Origin: Nocardia brasiliensis NBRC 14402
GTDB taxonomy: Bacteria; Actinomycetota; Actinomycetes; Mycobacteriales; Mycobacteriaceae
Assembly: GCF_000308475.2 (NCBI RefSeq)
Contig: NZ_BAFT02000037.1
Coordinates: 37,871-101,870 of the forward strand
DNA length: 64,000 nucleotides
Direction of reading: 5' to 3'
A program made the translations under genes and the position numbers. The notes below the pieces were generated by a model. It made no database searches. It was not told the origin of the DNA and saw only the letters and a program-made list of their open reading frames with translations. How positions within the stretch are numbered: the stretch's first letter is position 1; each line of letters starts with the position of its first letter. Below, in pieces: positions 10,494 to 18,995 of the stretch.

Positions 10494-12836
10494 TCAGGTC
10501 TTGTCGCCGGGCCACCAGTTCCAGCGGCCCATGAGGCTCATCGCCGCGGGCACGATCATGCTGCGGATGACGGTGACATCCAGGGCGACCGCGATGGCCA
10601 GCCCGATGCCGATCTGTTCGATCGGCAGGAACCCGCCGAAGCCGAACGCGCCGAACACCGCGATCATCAGCACCGCCGCACCGGTGATCAGCGGCGCGGT
10701 GCGGGCGATGCCGACGGCGACCGCTTCGTGGTTGTCCCGGGTCTGCAGGTACCGCTCCCGGACCCGGTTGAGCAGGAACACCTCGTAGTCGGTGCTCAGC
10801 CCGACCATCAACGCGAGCACCAGGATGGGGGCGAACGAGAGCAGATAGCCGGGCTGATCCAGCCCGGGTACCTGTGGCAGCCAGCCTTTCTGGAAGATCG
10901 CGACGAGCACGCCGAAGGTCGCGCCCACCGCGAGCCCGTTCATGAGAATCGCTTTGAGCGGCAGGAAGATCGAGCGGAACGAGATCAACAGCACGACGTA
11001 GAGCGCGATGAGCATCAGGACGATGACCCAGGGCAGCTTTCGCTCGATCTCGTGGTTGGGGTCCACCGCTCGTGCGGTGTTGCCGCCGACATCGGCGTGC
11101 ATCGTGTCCGGCAGGGCTTCGGTGCGGGCGCGCACCCGGTCCAGCAGGGTGATCGTGGCGTCGTCCGCGAAGGGGCGGGTCGAGATCACTTCGACGACGG
11201 ATTTGTGTCGATCGCCGGAAACGTAGTACCGCAGGCCCTGTTGCGCGTCGGCCGGGAGCCGCTCGAATGTGGTGGGATCGAGTGCCTGCCACCGCAACTC
11301 GGGTGAAAGCTGTTGCGTGACAGTCAGTGCGGAGTTCACCGCGGCGACATCGGGAAGCGCCGACAGGTCGGTGATCAACGTGCTCAGCTCGCTGCCGACC
11401 GCCGGGTCGGTGACCGCGGCGTCCGTGCGGACCACGACCTGGATGGGGGCGGCCACGCCGGGGCCGTATTGTGTTGCGACGCGGTCGAATCCGCGCCCGA
11501 TCGCCGATGACGACGGCAGGATCTCCGGGCCGGGCAGCGACAGTTTCATGTCCGCCGCCGGTATCGCGAGCAGGACCAGCACCGCGATACCCGCGCCCAG
11601 GAAGGCGAACCGGTGTCGCATCACCGTCGCCGCCAGGCGATACCACCGATGCGACGCCAATCGAGTGTCGTCGGCGGACTCGTCGGTGCGGAATCGGGCC
11701 GGGATCGGGATCTTTCCCGCGTTGATCCGCGGGCCGAGTACCTGTAGCAGCACCGGCAGCAAGAGCAGCGACGTCAGGGTGGTCACCGCGACGACGACCA
11801 CGGCGCCGACGGCCAGCGAGACGATCGTGTTCATCCGGACGATGAACAACGGCAGCGCCGCCACGATGATGGTCAGGCCCGAGGTGGCGACGGTACGGCC
11901 GCCCGTGCGCAAGGTTCGGAGCACCGACGCGTGCACATCGTTGCCCGCGGCGAGTTCCTCCTTGAACCGTTTGATCATGACGAGCGAATAGTCCACGCCG
12001 ACACCCAAACCGAGCATCAGGACGATGTTCTCGACGAAGATCGACAGCTCGGTGCGGGCCGCGAGGACGCCGATGATGCCGAGCGTCACCGCGATCCCGG
12101 TGATCGTGACCGCCATCGCCGCGACCATCGCCAGCACGCTGCGGAACAACAGCAGCAGCACGATGACGATCAACGGGAACGCCAGCAGCTCGCTGCGGAT
12201 CAGGCCCTCGGCGGCGAGTTTGTTCGCCTCGCCCTGCATGCCCTGCACGCTGAGGATGGCGACATCGAGGCCCTGCCCCTCGAATCGTGCACCGAGATCC
12301 TCCTGCACCACCGGGACCTTCTTGGTGGCTTCGTCGTTGCCCAGGCCGATCCCGATCGCGGTGGTGACGGTGCGGCGGTCCGCACCGACGAATTTTCCTC
12401 TGTTCAACGGCGACAGCGTGTTCCAGCCGAAGCTGCCGCTCACCTGGAGCCGCGCGTCGGCGACGGTGGTCTCGAACACCTCGCGCGCTCGCTGTTCGAA
12501 AGCGGGGCTGTCGACGGTCTGTTGCTTGTCATGGATCACCAGCAGCACGTCGGTCGCGCCGCGGCCCGCCAAGCCCGCGGCGAGCTCGTCGCGGACCGCG
12601 ACGGTGCCCGACCCGGGCACGTCCCAGCCCTGGCTGTTCAGCGACTCGGCCAGCGTGGCGCCGCCGAGCGCGCCGAGCATGAGCAGCACGATCCAGACCA
12701 CGGTGAGCAATCGGACCCGTCCGGCCGTGAAGCGGGCGACCAGATCCGGCCAGCCCGAACGGATTCCGTCATCGGAGCCGGCCGGGTCCCGGCCGGCGTC
12801 GTCACGGTCGGCCGCCGGGGACGCCTGCCGGGTCAA
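10494..12836 (-). CDS. MMPL-family RND transporter
   Basis: A membrane transporter of about 780 residues with the two-repeat MmpL layout. Each half has one helix, a large extracytoplasmic domain and a bundle of helices. The GxxxDY proton-relay motif occurs in both halves (GVGVDYSLVM and GLSTDYEVFL). Family members export lipids and polyketide lipids across the inner membrane, so this is the likely exporter of the cluster product. The TTG start overlaps the TGA of the upstream ACP gene as TTGA, which suggests translational coupling. An internal start cannot be excluded. The C-terminus is short and soluble, without the long tail of MmpL3. Confidence 0.9.
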   Translation of the reverse strand: MTRQASPAADRDDAGRDPAGSDDGIRSGWPDLVARFTAGRVRLLTVVWIVLLMLGALGGATLAESLNSQGWDVPGSGTVAVRDELAAGLAGRGATDVLLVIHDKQQTVDSPAFEQRAREVFETTVADARLQVSGSFGWNTLSPLNRGKFVGADRRTVTTAIGIGLGNDEATKKVPVVQEDLGARFEGQGLDVAILSVQGMQGEANKLAAEGLIRSELLAFPLIVIVLLLLFRSVLAMVAAMAVTITGIAVTLGIIGVLAARTELSIFVENIVLMLGLGVGVDYSLVMIKRFKEELAAGNDVHASVLRTLRTGGRTVATSGLTIIVAALPLFIVRMNTIVSLAVGAVVVVAVTTLTSLLLLPVLLQVLGPRINAGKIPIPARFRTDESADDTRLASHRWYRLAATVMRHRFAFLGAGIAVLVLLAIPAADMKLSLPGPEILPSSSAIGRGFDRVATQYGPGVAAPIQVVVRTDAAVTDPAVGSELSTLITDLSALPDVAAVNSALTVTQQLSPELRWQALDPTTFERLPADAQQGLRYYVSGDRHKSVVEVISTRPFADDATITLLDRVRARTEALPDTMHADVGGNTARAVDPNHEIERKLPWVIVLMLIALYVVLLISFRSIFLPLKAILMNGLAVGATFGVLVAIFQKGWLPQVPGLDQPGYLLSFAPILVLALMVGLSTDYEVFLLNRVRERYLQTRDNHEAVAVGIARTAPLITGAAVLMIAVFGAFGFGGFLPIEQIGIGLAIAVALDVTVIRSMIVPAAMSLMGRWNWWPGDKT

Positions 12837-13114
12837 CGAATGGCCTCGGCCGCATCCGCCTGCGCCCGCCGCGCGGCCAGATCGTCGACGAGGTCGACCA
12901 CCTGACCCACCGTGCGGATGTCGACCAGGAGTTCTCGATCGACCCGGTGTCCGAGGTGGCGTTCCAAGTCCACGAGCAGGTCGACGAAATCCATCGAATC
13001 CATGCCGAGGTCTTCGCGCAGATTGGTCGCCGGATCCGACATCTCCTCGACCGGCAGAGCCATCGTCTCGCTGATCAACGCGATGACGCGTTCCTCGATC
13101 TCGACCCTGTTCAT
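12833..13114 (-). CDS. Free-standing acyl carrier protein
   Basis: A 93-residue ACP with the phosphopantetheine attachment sequence GMDSMDF (Ser40) and acidic helix II. ATG 13114 follows GGAGGGG. It is sandwiched between the ThDP-enzyme gene (37 bases upstream) and the MMPL gene (coupled). The neighbouring PKS subunit at 5363-8584 has a KS and a TE but no ACP, so this protein is the natural candidate to serve it in trans. Alternatively it carries the acyl group handled by the ThDP enzyme or the hydratases. Both roles are inference. Confidence 0.93.
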   Translation of the reverse strand: MNRVEIEERVIALISETMALPVEEMSDPATNLREDLGMDSMDFVDLLVDLERHLGHRVDRELLVDIRTVGQVVDLVDDLAARRAQADAAEAIR

Positions 13115-13151
13115 AACGTCCCCTCCTGGTCCACTCGGCGTTGGTATCTCG

Positions 13152-15545
13152 TCAAGATGGCAATGCAGTCCCCGCTGCCGCCAGCGCGGCGGGCGCGAGT
13201 TCGTCCCGCTGCCATCCCAACACAGAAAACCTGCTCAAACCATCACCTTCGTTGTTGTGGCCGAGAAAGATCGAATAAAGGTTGATCGTGTTGCTCTGGT
13301 CGAGCTGATCGGCGAAAGGCACATCATCGAAGGCGATTACGCGCCGATGGCGGATGGTGAGCGGTCCGACCCGGCGGTCCCAATCTTCCGGAGTGAAGGT
13401 AAGTACCCCGGTCTGTCCGCTCACCGCGCCGGGCCGCAGACCCTCGCGATAGGTGCGGATGACCGAGTGGCTGCCGTTGACGAACCGGAAGATGTTCAGG
13501 CTCTTCGGCATCGGTGCACGGTCCACGGCGATCTGATGGACCAGCGCGGGCAGGATGTCCGGAGTCATCGCGGCCGAGCCGTCACCGGTGAAGCACAGCA
13601 CGTGCTCGTCGCGCCGGGTGACGACGCCCGGCAGTGCCATCAGGCCGTCGCCCATCAGCCCGCGTCCGTACCAACCGGAGAAGCCCCGATTGGTCCTGGG
13701 CAGGTTGTTCACCGCGGTGAGGCCGACCCGGCCGATATCGTAGACGCCGACGTAGCGGTAATCACGCTGCTGGATCAGCTCTTCCAGCACCGACCCGAGA
13801 CGGCGGAAGAAGTAGTTCGTCGTCATCGGCCGTAGCGGCAGCAAGCCGACCACGTCACCATACGAGTCGGTGCTCGCGGCGATGGCGGCGCGCCGATACG
13901 CCAGCACCTCGGGGTCGACGTCGAGTCGATCCAGCAGGGCGCGCAAGACCTTCTCGATGTTTCCGGTCACCGTCAGGCCCGCGAAGGGAGCCTGGTCGAC
14001 GGCGTGTCCGACGATCTGGATCGGGGCCAGCCTGCGCAGCGACGAGTCGGCGAACGGGGTGTCGATCTGCGGTATGGCGCTGTTCAGGAAGATCACCTGC
14101 TGTTCGTCGGCAGGCCGCAATTCACCCCTGTCGTAAAGATATTGGTGCACCCGCGCGGAGTAGCCGTACATGCTGAGGGTGCCGAGGTACTCCGGGACCA
14201 CGGTTCCGTCGCGATAGCGGGTCACTGTGCCCGGCTGTGCGACCGAGTCGGCCAGGGCGATGCCCGCGCGGTGCGACAGTTCGTACATGAGCTGCTGCGC
14301 GTTGCCGGACAAGGGGCCGACCTGGCACAGCAACCGGACTCGCGCCGAGTTGAGCAGCTCGGACAGCCGGGCGAGTTCGGGCAGGTCGGTCGCCGCGGGG
14401 CGATCGGGAGCCACGGGTTCGACAGGAGCTGCCATTTCCGGATTCGCCTGTAGTACTTCGCGTGTCGCGAGGATCATCACCGGCCCGCGGTCGGCGTCGT
14501 AGGCGGCGAAAGCTTGTTGCAGGCCCTCGCCGATATGCTCGGTCCGTTCGATGTAGACCACCGGAAACCCGCGCGCCTGCAGGGACGGCCGCGCATCGCC
14601 GGTGCGGTGGATGGTGCCCTGGAAGGGATGCCACTGGTTCGGCCGCGAATCGCAGCAGACGATGAATCCCTTACTGCGCGTGGCGACGTGGTTGGCCAGC
14701 GTGCCGCGGAACTCGTCGTGCATCCCGCTGGTCGTCACGATGACGAACGGTGCGCCGTCCAGGGTCCAGCGGGCCAGCGCGGAACACCCGTGACTGTGCT
14801 CGCTCGGCGCTCGGACGATCGGGTTGCCGTTCGCCGTGGCATGAGCTTCCATGTCATCGATGAAGGTGGCGACGCCGGATCCCGTGTAGTAGTGCAGACC
14901 CCAGTCCTGACCGGCCCGCCGATTGAGAAATGCGGAAAGTTCCCGCGCCACCGCGCTTCCGGAGAAGTCGGGGCGCAGCCGCTGGTGCAGATGTACCTGT
15001 AGCGAGTCGACGAAGGCACAGGCGATATCGGCCGCGACGACCCAATCGTGCTCGGGCTGCCACCGCGGCGTGAAATGTTCCTCGGCGTAAAAGGTATCGA
15101 GGTCCGGGGCGGTGTACACGTGCACGGTGTGCGGGCCGGGATCGAATTCGACGGTGCCGGGCAGTGAGATCGCGACCTTGGCCAGCATCCTGTTCACGGT
15201 GTCGGGCTCGGCGGCCCGATACCGGCAGTCGTCGTGGTCGATGACGAGCAAGGTGAGCACGGCGGCGTGGCCCGCCGCCGCGGCGGCGAGCGCATCCGGT
15301 AGCGCCTCGAGCGAGTCCGCGAGCACGAGCGAGAGCGGGTCATCGGGTGCGACCGCGTCCAGAAAACGGCGGGCCCTGGTCAGCACCTGGTCGTATTCCG
15401 GTTGCGCGGGGGCCCGAGCGGGCGTCGTGGCGATATCCACGTCGCGCGGTCCGGCCAGGTCTGCGAGTACGCGGGCGGCCGAGGGGCCGAGGGTAGCGCT
15501 TCGGGACACGACGGCGAGCATGCGTCTGGTGCGGCTGACAGACAT
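13152..15545 (-). CDS. Large ThDP-dependent enzyme (acetolactate-synthase-like fold), function unknown
   Basis: 797 residues from ATG 15545, which follows GGAGGAAG. After an N-terminal extension of about 190 residues comes a PYR-type domain with SEHSHG; Glu249 would be the ThDP-activating glutamate. A central domain is next, then a PP domain with the diphosphate/Mg motif beginning GDGSA at residue 654 and Asn residues 30-36 positions later. The PYR-centre-PP order matches 2-oxoacid decarboxylases and carboligases rather than transketolases. The family is clear but the substrate is not. Within the operon it could make an unusual acyl starter or join an acyl unit to the chain. A longer open frame upstream overlaps the methyltransferase gene and has no supporting ribosome site. 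Confidence 0.8.
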   Translation of the reverse strand: MSVSRTRRMLAVVSRSATLGPSAARVLADLAGPRDVDIATTPARAPAQPEYDQVLTRARRFLDAVAPDDPLSLVLADSLEALPDALAAAAAGHAAVLTLLVIDHDDCRYRAAEPDTVNRMLAKVAISLPGTVEFDPGPHTVHVYTAPDLDTFYAEEHFTPRWQPEHDWVVAADIACAFVDSLQVHLHQRLRPDFSGSAVARELSAFLNRRAGQDWGLHYYTGSGVATFIDDMEAHATANGNPIVRAPSEHSHGCSALARWTLDGAPFVIVTTSGMHDEFRGTLANHVATRSKGFIVCCDSRPNQWHPFQGTIHRTGDARPSLQARGFPVVYIERTEHIGEGLQQAFAAYDADRGPVMILATREVLQANPEMAAPVEPVAPDRPAATDLPELARLSELLNSARVRLLCQVGPLSGNAQQLMYELSHRAGIALADSVAQPGTVTRYRDGTVVPEYLGTLSMYGYSARVHQYLYDRGELRPADEQQVIFLNSAIPQIDTPFADSSLRRLAPIQIVGHAVDQAPFAGLTVTGNIEKVLRALLDRLDVDPEVLAYRRAAIAASTDSYGDVVGLLPLRPMTTNYFFRRLGSVLEELIQQRDYRYVGVYDIGRVGLTAVNNLPRTNRGFSGWYGRGLMGDGLMALPGVVTRRDEHVLCFTGDGSAAMTPDILPALVHQIAVDRAPMPKSLNIFRFVNGSHSVIRTYREGLRPGAVSGQTGVLTFTPEDWDRRVGPLTIRHRRVIAFDDVPFADQLDQSNTINLYSIFLGHNNEGDGLSRFSVLGWQRDELAPAALAAAGTALPS

Positions 15546-15586
15546 GAGTTGGCTTCCTCCACAGCTGGAACAGTGAGATTCGAGGA

Positions 15587-16435
15587 TCAGTCCGGACGTC
15601 GTCCGAGCAGGGCGACCGCGGAGGTGGGCAACCAGCCCGGCCGTCGGGGATCGGGCTGCGGGAGGCGGGCGAACGGCCGCAACAGCGGCGGTAGCCGATG
15701 CCACCGATCCGCGGCGACGAGGTGCGACGAGCACTCCTCGACGGTCCAGCCGAGCGGCTCGAAGTAGCCGATGCCCGCGGCCGGGCCGAATTTGACGACA
15801 AGGTTGTTCATCTTGCCGCGCAGGGCGGGTTTGGACAGCGCGACGAACGCCGGCGAGATGATATCCGTTATCCACCAGGATATTTCGGGACGCGTCAGGT
15901 CCGCGGACAGCGATCGGACCTCGGCTTCGGCGAGATAGAGCAGCAGTCCCTCGGTGATCACCACGGTTTTGCCCGCGTGCTCGACGGCGCTGTCCAAGAA
16001 GTCGCGGCGCGCCTGCGGGTCGGCCAGGTCGACGCGGTGTCTGCTGATCCGGCAGCGCGGTGTGCGCAGCGCGAGCCGCTGTTGTTTCTCGTCGATCATC
16101 GCGGGCAGGTCGGCCTCGTGCCATTCCAGATCGGGCGGTAGATCGAGCCGGTAGGGCCGCGTGTCGAGCCCGGCCGCCAGATTGACGACGCGATCACAGC
16201 CGCGCGCAACGCAGGTCGCGATCATGTCATCGATCAGTTTCGTGCGGGCCACGAAGAACCACGCGCCGAGCAGCGTGCGTTTGGCGGCCGCGGCGATCGC
16301 CGCACCGCGCCGGCCCGCGAGTTCCGCGGCGAGAAAATCGTCGAAAAGCGCGTCGGGCCGGGCGGATTCGGCTGCGCGATAGGTGGCGACCCAGCGCGCG
16401 GTATCGGAAATATCGGAGATCAGTGATTCGGCCAC
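15587..16435 (-). CDS. SAM-dependent O-methyltransferase, leucine carboxyl methyltransferase-like family
   Basis: 282 residues resembling the mycobacterial family of putative SAM methyltransferases related to leucine carboxyl methyltransferases. The SAM-binding motif is VVNLAAGLDTRPYRL near residues 83-97, with an acidic DLP motif after it and a TEGLLLYL stretch later, both usual for the family. It presumably O-methylates the cluster product or a precursor. The GTG at 16435 lies 13 bases after the stop of the F420 oxidoreductase gene, so the two are surely co-transcribed. The ribosome site before the GTG is poor. Confidence 0.85.
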   Translation of the reverse strand: MAESLISDISDTARWVATYRAAESARPDALFDDFLAAELAGRRGAAIAAAAKRTLLGAWFFVARTKLIDDMIATCVARGCDRVVNLAAGLDTRPYRLDLPPDLEWHEADLPAMIDEKQQRLALRTPRCRISRHRVDLADPQARRDFLDSAVEHAGKTVVITEGLLLYLAEAEVRSLSADLTRPEISWWITDIISPAFVALSKPALRGKMNNLVVKFGPAAGIGYFEPLGWTVEECSSHLVAADRWHRLPPLLRPFARLPQPDPRRPGWLPTSAVALLGRRPD

Positions 16436-16448
16436 GTGGGTTATCCGT

Positions 16449-17606
16449 TCAGAGTCGGCGCAGCCGCCGCATGATCTGGACCAGCAGCGCGTTCGCCGCC
16501 ATGCCCTTGCTCAGACTGTGCTGGAAATAGCTGACGTTCAACAGAACGGCGTAGCGGACACCGTGATCGCGCCATTCGGCGATCTGTTCGACGATCTCGC
16601 TCGGAGTGCCGACCATGTTCAGGTCGCGTACCAGCGAGCTCGGTGCCTTCTCGGCGTAGGACAGCATGGTCGCTTCGTCGAGCTTCTGCGGCAGCAGATC
16701 CTGCGCACCCGAGAAGGTCGATCCCAGTGGATGCGCCACGCCGTGCCGGGCCCACATCTTGGCCGACGCATTGATGGTGAGCGTCCGTGCGACGACGCTC
16801 TCGCACAGTTCGTCCACCGCGTCACGAGTCGGTGCGGTGAGGATGGTGAAGGTCACCGCGGGCAGGATGGCCATCGGATCGCGCCCGGCGTCCGAGGCCG
16901 CGGTCCGGATCTGGTCCAGGCCCGCCGAATAGTCTTCCGGTTGGATGGACAGTCCCGGCAACCAGGCGTCGGCGTACCGGCCCGCGATGCGGAGCATGCG
17001 CGGTCCGTGCGCGGCGATCCACACCTCCGGCCGGGTGCCGCGATAGGGCGGCACGTCGAAAACCGCGTTGTGCAAAGGGAAATAGGGCGATTCGCGGCTG
17101 ACCGGCGCACCGTCGGAATCCCACAGCAGGCGGATCGTGGCCATCGCCTCCTCGAATCGGCCCACGGGTGTCCGCCAGTCGACGCCGAACGGCTCATTGT
17201 TCAAGCGCTCGCCCGGGCCGATACCGAGGATCGAACGCCCGCCGGTCAGCAGATGCAATGTCGCGGCAGCCTGCGCGGTCACCGCCGGATTGCGGCGACC
17301 GGTGTCGGTCACGCCGATACCGAGCCGCTTGCGGGCCAGGCCGTTCTTCGCGGCGAGATAGCCGAGCGCGAGCCACGGGTCGTAGCAGGCGTGGATACGT
17401 GGCACCAGATGTGCGGCGCCGACGTATTTCGGTGTCCACACCGATTGTGGCTGCAACGAGATCAGGTGATCGGGAACCCACAGCGAATCCGCGCCGCCTG
17501 CCGCCGCCAGCATCTGGCTGCTGCGCAGCAGCATGTCGGGCGTGAATCGGGGATGCAGGCCGGCGTCGAGTAATCCGGTCCGAAAACGTTTCATCGTGAG
17601 ATCCAT
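16449..17606 (-). CDS. F420-dependent LLM-class oxidoreductase resembling phthiodiolone ketoreductase
   Basis: 385 residues from ATG 17606, which follows AAGG. It is a TIM-barrel flavin/F420 enzyme with strong resemblance, from memory, to M. tuberculosis Rv2951c, which reduces the keto group of phthiodiolone dimycocerosates. Shared stretches include TGRRNPAVTAQAAATLHLL, SRESPYFPLHNA and WIAAHGPRMLRIAGRYADAW. In this cluster it would reduce a ketone of a polyketide lipid with reduced F420. The match to a lipid-pathway enzyme and the adjacent MmpL gene both point to an envelope-lipid or exported-lipid product. A longer version starting at 17678 would overlap the upstream membrane-protein gene. 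Confidence 0.88.
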   Translation of the reverse strand: MDLTMKRFRTGLLDAGLHPRFTPDMLLRSSQMLAAAGGADSLWVPDHLISLQPQSVWTPKYVGAAHLVPRIHACYDPWLALGYLAAKNGLARKRLGIGVTDTGRRNPAVTAQAAATLHLLTGGRSILGIGPGERLNNEPFGVDWRTPVGRFEEAMATIRLLWDSDGAPVSRESPYFPLHNAVFDVPPYRGTRPEVWIAAHGPRMLRIAGRYADAWLPGLSIQPEDYSAGLDQIRTAASDAGRDPMAILPAVTFTILTAPTRDAVDELCESVVARTLTINASAKMWARHGVAHPLGSTFSGAQDLLPQKLDEATMLSYAEKAPSSLVRDLNMVGTPSEIVEQIAEWRDHGVRYAVLLNVSYFQHSLSKGMAANALLVQIMRRLRRL

Positions 17607-17658
17607 GAGTGACCTTTTCGTTGGCTGCGGTTCGGGTATCTGGGCACGGCGTGGTCGT

Positions 17659-18078
17659 TCATTGCGGAAGCTCGGCATCCGTGCGGTCGCGTGAGCGGAG
17701 GTGCGCGGATATTCCGATCGCGGTGGCGATCAGTCCGCCCGCGACGCCCGCGATGAGCGACAGCCAGTAGGGCAGTGCGATTTCGCCGAGATACCACGGT
17801 TGGCTGAAAGGCCCCCAGTAGAAAGGAATATGGATCACGATCAGGCTCAACGCCACCGAAGAACCGAAATGCGCGAGCAGGACGGCGGCCCACGGGTGTC
17901 GGCGCACGATGAGTGCCAGCACGACGAAGCCGACCACATCGGCGAATATGCCACAGATACGCACGGCAATCGGTGTCTGATGCCAGAGGTAGATATGTGC
18001 GACGGAATGCAGGGCGAAACCCGTCATATAGGCCGACCAGCCGATGAGTAAAAGCCGGCGGTCAGGTGGATTCGACAC
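17659..18078 (-). CDS. Small four-helix membrane protein
   Basis: 139 residues from GTG 18078, which has a very strong AGGAGGGGG six to eight bases upstream. A TTG further up would put that site inside the gene. Four hydrophobic segments span roughly residues 10-32, 40-60, 65-85 and 100-125. I do not recognise a family. It is the first gene of the minus-strand block that runs through the F420 enzyme, methyltransferase, ThDP enzyme, ACP, MMPL transporter and hydratases. The region upstream is the presumed operon promoter. It may help export or act on a membrane-bound intermediate, but nothing in the sequence proves this. Confidence 0.75.
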   Translation of the reverse strand: MSNPPDRRLLLIGWSAYMTGFALHSVAHIYLWHQTPIAVRICGIFADVVGFVVLALIVRRHPWAAVLLAHFGSSVALSLIVIHIPFYWGPFSQPWYLGEIALPYWLSLIAGVAGGLIATAIGISAHLRSRDRTDAELPQ

Positions 18079-18271
18079 GAGAAACCCCCTCCTGCACAAT
18101 GCGACGAGCTATAGGCCTTTGCCGGATGCGGCGATATTCTTTCGACTTCGATTCCCGCCGTGATATTTGCACGGTAGGCGGTCTCGATCGCGGGTGTCAA
18201 CGGGGCCGGAAGCCGTTTCCGCCCGGTGTCGGGGACGCCCGTACGCATGGTGTCCGTGCCGCGGTGGCACC

Positions 18272-18277
18272 TATTGT
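18272..18277 (+). promoter_or_regulatory. Probable -10 element (TATTGT) for a leaderless mRNA
   Basis: TATTGT fits the actinobacterial -10 pattern TAnnnT and ends six bases before the ATG at 18284. That ATG has no Shine-Dalgarno sequence, so transcription would begin at or next to the start codon. Confidence 0.5.
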
Positions 18278-18283
18278 CTCCGC

Positions 18284-18826
18284 ATGAATCTCTTTGAGTT
18301 CGAAGGCAAATGTCCGGTCGTCCATCCCACGGCATTCATTGCGCCGACCGCGACGCTCATCGGCGATGTCCGGATAGCGGCGGGTGCGTCCGTATGGTAC
18401 GGGGCGGTGCTGCGCGGAGATATCTCACCGATAATCGTTCGCGAAGACGCCAATATTCAAGACAATTCGGTTCTGCACGGTGTGCCCGACATGCTCACCG
18501 AGATCGGCCCCGGCGCGACCGTGGCGCACGGCTGTCTGGTGCACGGCGCGATACTCGGTGCGGAATGCATTCTCGGCAATATGAGTTCGGTCCTGGACGG
18601 CGCGAAAATCGGAGCCGGTTCGCTGATCGCGGCGCACTCCCTGGTGCCCGCGGGATTCGACGTCCCGCCCGGGGTGCTCGCCTCGGGTGCGCCGATGCGG
18701 GTCCGGCGGCCGATCGAGGGTACCGATTTCGAGGCGTGGATCAAGATCAATCCCGGCTACTACGCGGACCTCGCGCGGCGCCACCGTAAAGGTGTTGTCG
18801 CCGTGCCGGGCACCGCGGTCGACTGA
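18284..18826 (+). CDS. Gamma-carbonic-anhydrase-like left-handed beta-helix protein
   Basis: 180 residues of hexapeptide repeats (left-handed parallel beta-helix). Three metal-binding His positions of the gamma-class carbonic anhydrase/YrdA family are visible: the His of NSVLHG and the two His of VAHGCLVHG. The C-terminal part has the usual extra helix (WIKINPGYYADLARRHRKG). Members are trimeric metalloproteins, some with carbonic anhydrase activity and many of unknown activity. Upstream it faces the promoter of the divergent polyketide block. The ATG appears leaderless. Two beta-class carbonic anhydrase fusions lie 11 kb away but nothing links them to this gene. Confidence 0.88.
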   Translation: MNLFEFEGKCPVVHPTAFIAPTATLIGDVRIAAGASVWYGAVLRGDISPIIVREDANIQDNSVLHGVPDMLTEIGPGATVAHGCLVHGAILGAECILGNMSSVLDGAKIGAGSLIAAHSLVPAGFDVPPGVLASGAPMRVRRPIEGTDFEAWIKINPGYYADLARRHRKGVVAVPGTAVD

Positions 18827-18995
18827 GGAGATTCCTCAGGCGACCCCGATCAGCCGCGGGGCGGATCAGCCGCGCTACCTACGCCGCCACCTAGGCGGAT
18901 CTAGGTGAAAATCACCGACGCGAGGGGTGGGGCGGGGGTGGAAAAGTCGATGTCAGCAAGGGAGCACGACCTGCGGGACATCGAGGAGGAACACC

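Noticed and set aside
13152..16124. A 990-residue version of the ThDP enzyme
   Set aside because: The extra N-terminal part overlaps the methyltransferase gene in another frame and has no motif. ATG 15545 has a strong GGAGGAAG site.
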